From Flavobacterium ichthyis (lineage in GTDB: Bacteria > Bacteroidota > Bacteroidia > Flavobacteriales > Flavobacteriaceae), in NCBI RefSeq assembly GCF_009915155.1, contig NZ_JAABLM010000004.1, positions 62,001 through 126,000 on the forward strand: 64,000 nt of DNA, read 5' to 3'. Below the pieces are notes generated by a model, which worked only from the letters and a program-made list of their open reading frames with translations, did no database searches and was not told the origin of the DNA. Numbering within the stretch: position 1 is the stretch's first letter; every line of letters starts with the position of its first letter. The position numbers and the translations under genes were made by a program. Positions 12,401-20,390 of this stretch are shown here, piece after piece.

Positions 12401-13314
12401 TAGGAATGCTTCCTGATGGGACATATCCTGCTGGTAGTAATTACGCTCTGTGGAATGGAACTGGTTCAACAGCTGCAACGGCTGGGACAGCAGGAATTCC
12501 GGCAAATGTTCCAAATGGAAAAATTAATATTGGACAAGGATTTATCGTTAAAAGATCAGGAACTGGTGCATTAGCTTTCAATAACGGAATGCGTGAAGCA
12601 AGTCATGGAACTCCATTCTTTAGAGCTTCGGAGACCGAAGAGAAACATAGAATTTGGTTAAATCTAACTAATTCAGATAATTCTGCTTTTAGTCAAATGT
12701 TAGTAGGTTATGTTGATGGTGCTACACAAGCTGTTGACAATTATTTTGACGGCGAATCTTTCGGTCAAGTAGGAAGTTTTATTGCTTCTAAATTGGATAA
12801 CAAAAACTTTACAATCCAAGGACGTGCTTTGCCGTTCTCTGACGAAGATATTGTAGATGTTAATTTCCACGCGGAAACTGCTGGTAATTTTACAATTTCG
12901 CTTTCGCAAATGGATGGTGTTTTTGCCGCAGACCAATCGGTTTATATCAAAGATATTCAAACTGGAACGACTCATGATCTTAAAGCAGCTCCTTATTCAT
13001 TTGTTTCTAATGCAGGAACTTTTGATAATCGTTTCCAAATTGTTTACCGTTCAACACTTTCAACTCCGGATCAAACATTTACACCAGAGGCTGTAATCGC
13101 TTTCGTGAAAAACAATGCTCTGAATGTGATGACCAAAAATCATGAAATGAAAGGAATTACTATCTATGACTTAAGAGGAAGACTTTTATTTGAAAATAAC
13201 AAAATCAACGCTGAAAATTTCATCGTTCCTAATTTTGCTCCGCAAAACCAAGTATTGTTAGTTCAGGTAACTTCTCAAAATAACGAGGTAGCAACCGTAA
13301 AAGTAATCTTCTAA
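9427..13314 (+). CDS. Large secreted multidomain protein with T9SS type C sorting signal
   Basis: Up to 1295 residues. The signal peptide is MLKVFLGLTFLGGTALHAQ, so the real start may be an internal ATG (the ones at 9469 or 9511 would give a normal leader) rather than 9427. By eye the order is: MAM/choice-of-anchor-J-like domain; fibronectin III (TSANLSWTAP...YTLYVRSNC); second anchor-J-like domain (to ~480); an Ig-like domain; a pre-peptidase C-terminal-like domain (NDDCATATALPIG...LYLRVWGYAGTSGSF); then from ~768 the module also found in the upstream cargo (TAWDGDAW, TLWSSPVSGQNL at ~873, NLVGNPYPS at ~957). The last ~55 residues (ITIYDLRGRLLF...NQVLLVQV) form the type C signal. It is probably a surface or secreted protein; the ligand is unknown. 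It forms a tandem duplicate with the preceding cassette. Confidence 0.88.
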   Translation: MTNFYTNPNIFLRKMFSSKIQPKNFRTKMLKVFLGLTFLGGTALHAQISMPYFENFSSITTANGFPTVSGGAWTRSGTTSNQPTYITNQASYNRSGNGDTKFITFRYDSGTRYYFVGPFNLNAGTSYSPSFLYKADGSTGFGPLELTYGATATAADHTNVITSVPADIVNTTFATFSGSFSPASSGSYFIGIKITANGNPWYITIDDFKMEVTPTCFAPSSIVGVGTSTTSANLSWTAPSVLPADGYEWEVRTSGAGGSGATGLADSGFTAAGVTSSASSTLTASTSYTLYVRSNCGGGDYSSWVSSSQFTTPCTSVTLPTTVEGFNTVGLPACWSATVGSSTWAGILGGSGDISAPYSGAGFMEKNYNSSTAVLTSLPLDFSTVTAPTRISMYMHRHASANVNDQYIVYVNTSPTLTGATQVLSLYSKTDIAPTVPATGWYQNLISIPSSFNGSPIVYVLVEGKTSAGFSSYDLGIDDFRVEYAPTDTPDYVNLQFPASASIAPGTTTTVFGQVYEGGLTDVEPGLSGQAAGIEAWVGVSATNTDPSAWTNWIVASHNAASVSNNDEYQANIGTGLLPGTYYYATRFRLNGGPYRYGGIDASNNGNFWDGVTYNSGVLTVNPVANDDCATATALPIGTEIVTSNVGATLSADAIPSCGTAGTPSFATGGKDVWYSLVVPANVSRLDIETLNNSDATFTDSAMSVYRGACGSLVEIECDDDDSTDGNFSLLNLTNLIPGETLYLRVWGYAGTSGSFKLKTSVPACGVQTAWDGDAWSNGTPVAGIRAVFNGDYNGPGFEACAVDVNGTSQVVITSGSDLNLAGIVTVAATASLTLSNDVNLVQSVTTANVGNVTIQRESAPMIRLDYTLWSSPVSGQNLYAFSPNTLTNRFYVYDTATDNYVTTGLSATTTFAAGRGYGIRAANDHPTTATAWLGAFTGVPRNGNQTFTMTNAGNGFNLVGNPYPSVMDANAFVTANSTRITGTLYFYAHTLGMLPDGTYPAGSNYALWNGTGSTAATAGTAGIPANVPNGKINIGQGFIVKRSGTGALAFNNGMREASHGTPFFRASETEEKHRIWLNLTNSDNSAFSQMLVGYVDGATQAVDNYFDGESFGQVGSFIASKLDNKNFTIQGRALPFSDEDIVDVNFHAETAGNFTISLSQMDGVFAADQSVYIKDIQTGTTHDLKAAPYSFVSNAGTFDNRFQIVYRSTLSTPDQTFTPEAVIAFVKNNALNVMTKNHEMKGITIYDLRGRLLFENNKINAENFIVPNFAPQNQVLLVQVTSQNNEVATVKVIF

Positions 13315-13324
13315 ATCAATTTAT

Positions 13325-13534
13325 ATGAAAAGTTTAAAATATCTCTCAATTTTAGTTGTAATGTTTTTAATGAGCACTGTAAATGTATTTGCTCAAAACC
13401 CTGGTGATTTCGATGATCCTGCCGATCCGAATCCAACTGATGCGCCAATCTCAGGCTACATTTGGGTAGTAGCGTTAGTAGGGTTAGTTTATGTTTTTTA
13501 TAAATTAAAATCCAAGCAACTAAAATCTGCATAG
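13325..13534 (+). CDS. Small signal-peptide/C-terminal-anchor protein paired with T9SS cargo
   Basis: A 69-residue protein with a signal peptide ending VFAQ, an acidic spacer beginning NPGDFDDPADP, then DAPISGYIW running into one hydrophobic helix and a lysine-rich tail (KLKSKQLKSA). It is clearly related to the protein encoded at 8997-9218: both have PGDF after the signal cleavage site and APIS-x-Y-(I/L)W at the helix entry. The start lies 10 nt after the cargo stop and a perfect palindromic terminator follows. The function is not known. Confidence 0.8.
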   Translation: MKSLKYLSILVVMFLMSTVNVFAQNPGDFDDPADPNPTDAPISGYIWVVALVGLVYVFYKLKSKQLKSA

Positions 13535-13550
13535 TAGATTTTATAAATGT

Positions 13551-13588
13551 AAGAAGCCGCATATTAATATGCGGCTTCTTTTGTTTTA
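13551..13588 (+). terminator. Terminator of the second T9SS cassette
   Basis: A 30-nt perfect palindrome (13551-13580) is followed by TTTGTTTT. It lies 17 nt after the small gene and between convergent transcripts (prfC ends at 13634 on the other strand). Confidence 0.88.
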
Positions 13589-13633
13589 TCGGTATTGCAA
13601 AAGACCTTTAATACGGTTTTTTGAAAAAAAAAA

Positions 13634-15223
13634 TTAGTTCATCTCTGAAGTAAAAAATAATTTTACCGTAGGATATTTACTTTGCGTCATTTGAATCGTA
13701 AAATCAGAATCGGCTAAAAATACCAACTGACCGTATTTGTCTTTTGCTAAAAATTTCTGTTTGATCCTTTTAAACTCTTTAAATTCTTCATTTTTAGGGT
13801 CTTCAGGTTGAACCCAACAAGCCTTGTGAACCGGGAAATTTTCATAAGAACATTTGGCGCCATATTCGTGTTCTAAGCGGTATTGGATAACTTCATATTG
13901 TAAAGCTCCAACAGTTCCAATCACTTTCCGGTTATTCATTTCCAAAGTAAATAGTTGGGCAACACCTTCGTCCATTAACTGGTCAATTCCTTTTTCAAGC
14001 TGTTTGGCTTTCATTGGATCAGCATTATTAATGTACCGAAAATGTTCCGGAGAAAAACTTGGTATTCCTTTAAAATTTATTTGTTCACCTTCGGTTAATG
14101 TATCACCAATTTTAAAATTTCCAGTATCATGAAGTCCCACAATATCACCGGGATATGAAATATCTACAATTTCTTTTTTCTCCGCAAAAAAAGCATTCGG
14201 ACTCGAAAATTTTAAATTTTTATTTTGACGAACGTGTAAATAAGGCTTGTTTCTTTCAAAAGTTCCCGATACAATTTTTACAAACGCTAATCTGTCGCGG
14301 TGTTTGGGATCCATATTCGCATGAATTTTAAATACAAACCCCGTCATTTTATTTTCGTAAGGATCAATTTCTCGGGTTTCAGACTCTTTCGGTCGAGGAG
14401 AAGGAGCGATTTCAATAAAACAATCCAACAATTCCCTAACTCCAAAATTGTTCAAAGCCGAACCAAAAAATACAGGTTGAAGACTTCCTTTTAAATAATC
14501 TTCCTGATTAAACTCCGGATACACTTCTGAAATCAACTCTAATTCCTCACGAAGTTTATCAGCAGGTTTTTGACCGATTATTTTCTCCAATTCCGGATTT
14601 TGCACATCCGAAAAAGCAATCGTCTCTTCAATGTTTTTTCGGCTATCACCACTAAAAAGGTTGATGTTTTTCTCCCAAAGATTATAAATTCCCTGAAAAT
14701 CATAACCCATACCAATTGGAAAACTCAAAGGTGTTACGGTTAAACCTAATTTTTGCTCTACTTCATCCATTAAATCGAAAGCATCTTTACCTTCACGATC
14801 TAATTTATTGATGAAAACTATCATCGGAATATTTCGCATCCGGCAAACACTTACCAATTTTTCCGTTTGTTCCTCAACTCCTTTTGCCACGTCAATCACA
14901 ACAATAACGCTATCGACAGCCGTCAAAGTTCTGTAAGTATCTTCAGCAAAATCCTTATGACCTGGAGTATCTAGAATATTGATTTTTTTGTCTTTATATA
15001 AAAACGCCAACACCGAAGTGGAAACCGAAATTCCTCTCTGGCGTTCTATTTCCATAAAATCCGAAGTTGCTCCTTTTTTTATTTTATTGTTTTTTACCGC
15101 TCCAGCTTCCTGAATTGCACCTCCAAACAATAATAATTTTTCGGTAAGGGTGGTTTTTCCGGCATCGGGGTGAGAGATAATCCCGAAGGTTCTTCTTTTT
15201 TCTATTTCTTTCTGAAAACTCAT
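13634..15223 (-). CDS. prfC: Peptide chain release factor 3
   Basis: A 529-residue translational GTPase that recycles RF1/RF2 from terminated ribosomes. The P-loop region ISHPDAGKTT, switch II DTPGHKDFAEDTYR and the NKLDRE specificity motif define it as an RF3/EF-G-type GTPase. The length and the opening MSFQKEIEKRRTFGIISHPD fit RF3. A longer frame begins at 15244, but a -7 box at 15242-15249 would then overlap the coding sequence, so the ATG at 15223 is preferred. It stands alone on the minus strand between the T9SS cassettes and the parvulin genes. Confidence 0.95.
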   Translation of the reverse strand: MSFQKEIEKRRTFGIISHPDAGKTTLTEKLLLFGGAIQEAGAVKNNKIKKGATSDFMEIERQRGISVSTSVLAFLYKDKKINILDTPGHKDFAEDTYRTLTAVDSVIVVIDVAKGVEEQTEKLVSVCRMRNIPMIVFINKLDREGKDAFDLMDEVEQKLGLTVTPLSFPIGMGYDFQGIYNLWEKNINLFSGDSRKNIEETIAFSDVQNPELEKIIGQKPADKLREELELISEVYPEFNQEDYLKGSLQPVFFGSALNNFGVRELLDCFIEIAPSPRPKESETREIDPYENKMTGFVFKIHANMDPKHRDRLAFVKIVSGTFERNKPYLHVRQNKNLKFSSPNAFFAEKKEIVDISYPGDIVGLHDTGNFKIGDTLTEGEQINFKGIPSFSPEHFRYINNADPMKAKQLEKGIDQLMDEGVAQLFTLEMNNRKVIGTVGALQYEVIQYRLEHEYGAKCSYENFPVHKACWVQPEDPKNEEFKEFKRIKQKFLAKDKYGQLVFLADSDFTIQMTQSKYPTVKLFFTSEMN

Positions 15224-15241
15224 AATCTTTATAATAGTTTG

Positions 15242-15273
15242 CAAAAATAGTGTTTCTAAAACAATTAATACAA
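15242..15273 (-). promoter_or_regulatory. Promoter of prfC
   Basis: On the minus strand, TATTTTTG (15249-15242) is preceded at 21 nt by TTG (15273-15271). Transcription should begin near 15236-15238, giving a leader of about 14 nt to the ATG at 15223. This decides the prfC start. Confidence 0.7.
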
Positions 15274-15386
15274 CATACTAAAATTTAGATTTTGCAGTTA
15301 TTCCATTGTCGATAAAATAGTAATTATTTTGGAAAAAATCGGCTAAATTTTTGTTAATAAATTTATGTTAATAGTAAAAGGCAAAC

Positions 15387-15416
15387 TTGTTTAATACAAT
15401 TGATTTGTTACTTTTG
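15387..15416 (+). promoter_or_regulatory. Promoter of the parvulin operon
   Basis: TTG (15387-15389), 19 nt, then TACTTTTG (15409-15416): the canonical Bacteroidota spacing. The leader would be ~50 nt to the ATG at 15473. Confidence 0.72.
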
Positions 15417-15472
15417 TTCGTTGCAAGAATTTTGCACCTTTTAATATCAAATTTTATTCTGTTTTTTTGATA

Positions 15473-17440
15473 ATGAATATAAAACACTTGTTCTTAGGCT
15501 TGGCATTAACCGCAGGTTTGTATGCAAATGCCCAATCATCTGCTAAAGAAATATTATTTACAATTGATGGTAAACCGTATTATACGGACGAATTTTTACG
15601 CGTTTACAACAAAAATATTGACTTAGTAAAAGACGAATCTCAAAAGGATCCGGATCAATACCTTGATCTTTTTGTGGGCTATAAATTAAAAATTAGTAAA
15701 GCCCACAAATTAGGGCTACAAAACGGAGAATCTTATCAGGCCGAATTAAGATCCCATCGAAATCAGCTTTCTAAAAATTATTTAACCGATTCTAAAGTAA
15801 CGGATCATTTAATTCAAGAAGCTTATTCACGTAGCAAAAAAGAAGTAAGAGCTTCGCATATTTTAGTTTTAGTGAACGAAAATGCCTCGCCAGCAGACAC
15901 TTTAACCGCTTTTAAAAAAATAACTGATATTAGAGAAAAAGCCTTAAAAGGAGAGGATTTTGGTGAATTGGCTGTTGCTTATTCAGAAGATCCTTCGGCA
16001 AAAGAAAACAAGGGAGATTTAGGTTATTTTTCTGCTTTTAGAATGGTTTATCCCTTTGAAAATGCAGCATTTAATACGCCAAAAGGTCAAATTTCTAAAA
16101 TTGCAAAAACCCGATTTGGTTACCATATTATTAAAGTCGCTGATGTTCGTGAAAATCGTGGTCAACTCACGGCAGCTCATATTATGATTTTAAAACCGCA
16201 AGACAAAAATCAAGCGGAAACGGAAAAAGCGAAAACAACTATTAACGAAATTTACACTAAATTACAGCAAGGTGAAAACTTCGAAAGTTTGGCAAAACAG
16301 TTTTCCCAAGACCAATCTTCAGCTCCAAAAGGCGGAGTTTTAAATCGTTTTGGTTCAGGCGAATTGAGCTCTGAAGAATTTGAAGAAGCTGCATTTGCTT
16401 TAGCAAAACCTGGAGATTACAGTAAGCCGGTTGAAAGTGCTTTCGGGTGGCACATCATTAAATTAATCGAAAAACATCCAGTTGCTTCTTTCGAAGATGT
16501 AAAAACAGATCTTGAAAATAAAATCAAAAGAGACGAACGTTCACGGTTGATCACCGCGTCAATGAACGAAAAATTACGCAATAAATATCCAATCAAAAGA
16601 AACGAAAAATTATACAATCAAATCGTTCAGGTTGTGAACGATGAATATTATAAAGGCGAATGGAAAGCTCCGGAAAATACCAATATTGAAGGAAATCTTT
16701 TCAATATCGAAAACCAACCTGTTAAAGCAACAGAATTTATATCATTTTTAGAAAGCGAAGCAAAAGCACCAAATGCTCCAAAACCAGTTTCAAAATTGGT
16801 GTTAACCAAATATCAATCTTTTGTTGACAAAAAATTAAACGAGCATTACAACCAAAATCTGGAAAAAGAATTTCCGGAATTTGCTGCCGTGATGGACGAA
16901 TACCGTGATGGTCTGTTGCTTTTTGATTTAATGGAAAAAGAAATTTGGGAGAAAGCCAAAACAGATTCAATTGGCTTGCAAAAATTTTACGAAAGTAGAA
17001 AAAACCAATACCAATGGAATAATAGAGTGGAAGCTACTGTACTTTCTTCAACCAAAGCAGATTTTATGAAAAACGTTCAAAAAATGTTGAAACAAGGGAA
17101 ATCTGCCGATCAAATCAAAGAAAACTTCAATAAAGGTGGAAAAGTTAACGTTATGTCTAACGAAGGTATTTTTGACCAAACCAGTAATTCTTTGCCGAAA
17201 GGCTTAAATATAAAAACTGGCGTTTCAGATGTTATCCATGATGGCGAATATTATTACGTTGTAAAAATCACCAAACAACTTCCTGCCGGAAACAAAACTT
17301 TTGAAGAAGCAAAAGGAAAAGTAGTCAATGATTACCAGCAATACCTCGAAGAAAAATGGGTAAGCGACCTTAAAAAAGAATTTAACGTTGAGGTAAATCA
17401 AGCCGTTTTTAACACTGTCAAAGGCAAAATGAAATCCTAA
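15473..17440 (+). CDS. Periplasmic peptidyl-prolyl isomerase with two parvulin domains
   Basis: A 655-residue exported protein with signal peptide MNIKHLFLGLALTAGLYANA. Two parvulin (PpiC) domains lie near residues 125-220 (RASHILVLV...FGYHIIKVADV) and 230-330 (AAHIMILKP...FGWHIIKLIE). They are followed by a long C-terminal region rich in charged residues (to 655) with a weak third PPIase-like fold. It probably acts as a chaperone for outer-membrane proteins in the periplasm, like SurA/PpiD. The ATG at 15473 is preferred over the TTG two codons earlier. A SurA-like paralogue follows after 25 nt, so they are likely cotranscribed. Confidence 0.9.
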   Translation: MNIKHLFLGLALTAGLYANAQSSAKEILFTIDGKPYYTDEFLRVYNKNIDLVKDESQKDPDQYLDLFVGYKLKISKAHKLGLQNGESYQAELRSHRNQLSKNYLTDSKVTDHLIQEAYSRSKKEVRASHILVLVNENASPADTLTAFKKITDIREKALKGEDFGELAVAYSEDPSAKENKGDLGYFSAFRMVYPFENAAFNTPKGQISKIAKTRFGYHIIKVADVRENRGQLTAAHIMILKPQDKNQAETEKAKTTINEIYTKLQQGENFESLAKQFSQDQSSAPKGGVLNRFGSGELSSEEFEEAAFALAKPGDYSKPVESAFGWHIIKLIEKHPVASFEDVKTDLENKIKRDERSRLITASMNEKLRNKYPIKRNEKLYNQIVQVVNDEYYKGEWKAPENTNIEGNLFNIENQPVKATEFISFLESEAKAPNAPKPVSKLVLTKYQSFVDKKLNEHYNQNLEKEFPEFAAVMDEYRDGLLLFDLMEKEIWEKAKTDSIGLQKFYESRKNQYQWNNRVEATVLSSTKADFMKNVQKMLKQGKSADQIKENFNKGGKVNVMSNEGIFDQTSNSLPKGLNIKTGVSDVIHDGEYYYVVKITKQLPAGNKTFEEAKGKVVNDYQQYLEEKWVSDLKKEFNVEVNQAVFNTVKGKMKS

Positions 17441-17465
17441 AAGTTCTCAAATCAAGTAAATAAAA

Positions 17466-18902
17466 ATGAAGTTTTTAACGACAAATAACATGAATTCTAA
17501 CATAAAAAAAATTGGCTACTTCTTTAGTTTTTTGGCAATTTTTTCCACCTCAAACGCACAGGAAATTATTCCACAAGACTCGGTAAAGACTAAAACCGTG
17601 GCACAACCCACCAGTCAACGACAAAAAATTGATGGCGTTGCGGCGGTTGTGGGAGATTTCGTGGTACTCGATTCGGATATTGATATTGCTTTGCTCGAAA
17701 TTGCACAAAATAATGATGTCCAAAAATTCACACGATGTCAGGTTTTAGGAAGTTTGTTAGAGGATAAATTATATTCGCATCAAGCTATTCAAGACAGTAT
17801 CATAGTTACCGATGCCGAAGTGAACAGTATGATGCAAGAACGTATCGATTATTACGTACAAAACGTAGGTTCTATGGATAAAGTTTTGAAAATTTTTAAA
17901 AAACCAAACGAAGAAGAATTCAGAACATCGCTTTTTGACATCTTAAAAAATGCCAAACTTGCAATGGAAATGCGAAACAAAGTCATCGATCAAGTAGAAA
18001 TCACTCCAGAAGAAGTACGTACATTTTTCCGTAAATTCCCTGACGAAGAATTACCAACATTTGGAGCCGAAGTTGAGGTCGCTCAAATTGTTATCAATCC
18101 AACTGTAACCGCAATCGAAAAGCAAAAAGTAATCGACAAACTCAAAGAATTTAAAACCGATGTTTTGGCTGGAAACGGAAGTTTTTTCAGTAAAGCAGTT
18201 TTATATTCAAAGGATGACGGAACAAAGTCAAATGGCGGATTTATGCGAGTTAATAGAAAGTCTCCGCTCGTAAAAGAGTTTAAAGAAACCGCATTTAGCC
18301 TTGATGAAGGGCAAATTTCCGAACCTTTTGAAACCGAATATGGCTGGCATATTATTCAAGTAGAAAAAATCCGTGGGCAAGACGTAGAATTGCGCCACAT
18401 CTTACTCATCCCAAAAATTACTGATGACGCTTTATCCGAAGCCAAAGACGAAATCACCGGAATCAGAAATAAAATTATTAACGGAGATTTGACCTTTGCT
18501 GATGCTGCAAGAAGCTCATCTGATGAAAAAGAAACCCGTGCTAACGGGGGTGCTTTAACCAATCCTCAATCACTTGACCCGCGATTTGAATTGACCAAAA
18601 TGGATCCTACACTTTACTCTCAAATAGAAAGTTTGCAAGAAGGTCAAATCTCACAACCCATCGTAGATGAAGACCGTTTGGGTCGAAAAACCTATAAAAT
18701 AATCACTGTAACCAAACGCTACAACGAGCACAAAGCTGATTACGCATTAGATTATTTGAAGATTAAAGAATTAGCGCTTCGCGAAAAACAAATGAAAGAA
18801 ATTGCTCGATGGACCAAAGAAAAAATTAACGAAACCTACATTAAAGTAAATAGCGAATACAAAGCTTGCGATTTCGCACACAATTGGTTGAAAAAAAATT
18901 AA
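17466..18902 (+). CDS. SurA-like periplasmic chaperone / peptidyl-prolyl isomerase
   Basis: About 478 residues; a second possible start (ATG at 17490, MNSNIKKIGYFF) gives a more typical signal peptide ending SNAQ. A SurA N-terminal-like domain (VAAVVGDFVVLDSDIDIAL) is followed by two parvulin domains (around EVEVAQIVINP...YGWHIIQVEKI and VELRHILLIP...). SurA-type proteins escort beta-barrel precursors to the BAM complex. It sits behind the larger parvulin gene and ahead of moxR. No U-rich terminator follows; instead a copy of a dispersed repeat occupies the gap. Confidence 0.9.
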   Translation: MKFLTTNNMNSNIKKIGYFFSFLAIFSTSNAQEIIPQDSVKTKTVAQPTSQRQKIDGVAAVVGDFVVLDSDIDIALLEIAQNNDVQKFTRCQVLGSLLEDKLYSHQAIQDSIIVTDAEVNSMMQERIDYYVQNVGSMDKVLKIFKKPNEEEFRTSLFDILKNAKLAMEMRNKVIDQVEITPEEVRTFFRKFPDEELPTFGAEVEVAQIVINPTVTAIEKQKVIDKLKEFKTDVLAGNGSFFSKAVLYSKDDGTKSNGGFMRVNRKSPLVKEFKETAFSLDEGQISEPFETEYGWHIIQVEKIRGQDVELRHILLIPKITDDALSEAKDEITGIRNKIINGDLTFADAARSSSDEKETRANGGALTNPQSLDPRFELTKMDPTLYSQIESLQEGQISQPIVDEDRLGRKTYKIITVTKRYNEHKADYALDYLKIKELALREKQMKEIARWTKEKINETYIKVNSEYKACDFAHNWLKKN

Positions 18903-18913
18903 TTATTAGGTAA

Positions 18914-19024
18914 GGAGCAAATGGTTCGGGCTTTTTCAGTTCCCGAAGCTTCGGGAAATTTTTCGGACTTCCTTCCATAGATTCCAGAAAAAGCGGGATG
19001 CTCTTCCCTCTAGTCAGGGCTATC
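18914..19024. repeat. Dispersed intergenic repeat, copy A (diverged)
   Basis: Begins GGAGC, contains the perfect palindrome CCCGAAGCTTCGGG (18942-18955) and an AGCGGGATGC block, and ends CAGGGCTATC. Related elements lie at 33477-33609 and 46973-47120. This copy is the most diverged. It fills the gap between the SurA-like gene and moxR; an apparent longer moxR reading frame runs through it. Confidence 0.6.
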
Positions 19025-19099
19025 AAAAAGAAACATAAAACGTTAGTAAACTTTTTTCAAAAAATTCAACCTAAAAAACCAACTCTAAAAAACCATTCA

Positions 19100-20053
19100 A
19101 TGTCAGACGTAACAGCAATACAAAACTTGGTTCAAAAAAGGCTTGAGCTAAAAAAAGAAATCTCCAAAATAATCGTCGGTCAGGAAACCGTCATCGACCA
19201 AATATTGTTAAGCATCTTTTCCGGCGGACACGCACTTTTAGTAGGTGTTCCCGGATTAGCAAAAACTTTAATGGTCAACACCATTTCACAAGCACTCGGA
19301 CTCGATTTTAAAAGAATCCAGTTTACGCCAGATTTAATGCCGTCAGATATTTTAGGAAGCGAAATTTTAGACGAAAACCGTAATTTTAAATTCATCAAAG
19401 GACCAATTTTTTCAAATATTATCCTTGCCGATGAAATCAATAGAACGCCTCCTAAGACGCAAGCCGCACTTTTAGAAGCCATGCAAGAAAGAGCCGTGAC
19501 CATTGCCGGACAACATTATAAATTATCCTTGCCGTATTTTGTTTTAGCTACGCAAAATCCAATTGAGCAAGAAGGAACGTATCCACTTCCTGAAGCACAA
19601 TTGGACCGTTTTATGTTTGCCATTAAACTCAATTATCCAACATTCGACGAAGAAGTACAAGTAGTAAAAAGCACCACAACTGATTTCTCCGAAAAAGTAA
19701 ATCCTTTATTCACAGCAGAAGAAATTATCAACTTCCAGCAATTAATCCGCCGTATTCCCGTAGTCGACAATGTGATTGAATATGCGGTGACTTTGGTCGG
19801 AAAAACCCGGCCGGGTGGTTTACTTTCGTCAGAATTTGTGAATAATTATTTAGATTGGGGAGCTGGACCTCGCGCTTCGCAAAATTTAATTTTGGCAGCG
19901 AAAGCTCACGCAGCATTTAACGGAAAATTTTCTCCAGATATTGAAGATGTCAAAGCTGTTGCAACGGGAATTCTTCGCCATCGAATCATCAAAAACTATA
20001 AAGCCGATGCCGAAGGAATTTCCGAGGAAAAAATTATTGAAAACATCTTATAA
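19100..20053 (+). CDS. MoxR-family AAA+ ATPase
   Basis: A 317-residue AAA+ ATPase of the MoxR family, chaperones that work with von Willebrand-factor proteins in assembling or activating other complexes. Walker A GVPGLAKT is near residue 48, Walker B is ILADEINRTPPKTQAALLEA, and the family block LATQNPIEQEGTYPLPEAQ follows. The frame extends upstream to 18998 through repeat copy A, but MSDVTAIQNLVQKRLEL at 19100 is the natural start. Unlike many moxR loci, no DUF58 or VWA partner follows; a terminator does. Its client is therefore not visible here. Confidence 0.92.
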   Translation: MSDVTAIQNLVQKRLELKKEISKIIVGQETVIDQILLSIFSGGHALLVGVPGLAKTLMVNTISQALGLDFKRIQFTPDLMPSDILGSEILDENRNFKFIKGPIFSNIILADEINRTPPKTQAALLEAMQERAVTIAGQHYKLSLPYFVLATQNPIEQEGTYPLPEAQLDRFMFAIKLNYPTFDEEVQVVKSTTTDFSEKVNPLFTAEEIINFQQLIRRIPVVDNVIEYAVTLVGKTRPGGLLSSEFVNNYLDWGAGPRASQNLILAAKAHAAFNGKFSPDIEDVKAVATGILRHRIIKNYKADAEGISEEKIIENIL

Positions 20054-20056
20054 CTT

Positions 20057-20083
20057 AAAGCGGATTTTTTTCCGCTTTTTTTT
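20057..20083 (+). terminator. Terminator after moxR
   Basis: Arms AAAGCGGA (20057-20064) and TCCGCTTT (20071-20078) with a T-rich loop, followed by T residues to 20083. The rest of the 337-nt gap up to 20390 is AT-rich; apart from the aconitase -7 box I see nothing in it. Confidence 0.85.
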
Positions 20084-20331
20084 CGAAGATTTGATATAGC
20101 ACACTTAATTTCAATGTAATTTATATTCATTCTACATTTATAATACTATTTTTAACAGTCAGCTAATTTTCGGAATTGATAAAAAAACTTACTTATATTA
20201 ACAATTCGGTAATAATTCGCTTTAAATTTAAGTATTGTTTAATAATAATCATTAAAAACGCTGTTTTGGAAATAATAATTTCCTCAAAACCCTATTTTGT
20301 TGTAAATAGTGCAAAACTCGCTGTAATTTTG

Positions 20332-20339
20332 TAAATTTG
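20332..20339 (+). promoter_or_regulatory. -7 box of the aconitase promoter
   Basis: TAAATTTG matches TAnnTTTG. No TTG stands at the usual 17-21 nt upstream, so only the -7 element is claimed. The leader would be about 45 nt. Confidence 0.5.
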
Positions 20340-20390
20340 CATTGCAAAAAAGAAAACGAACTATAATATAAAACAAAATTAAAATTCATT

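Noticed and set aside
18841..19026. Minus-strand frame in the gap before moxR
   Set aside because: It covers the end of the SurA-like gene and repeat copy A; no family resemblance.
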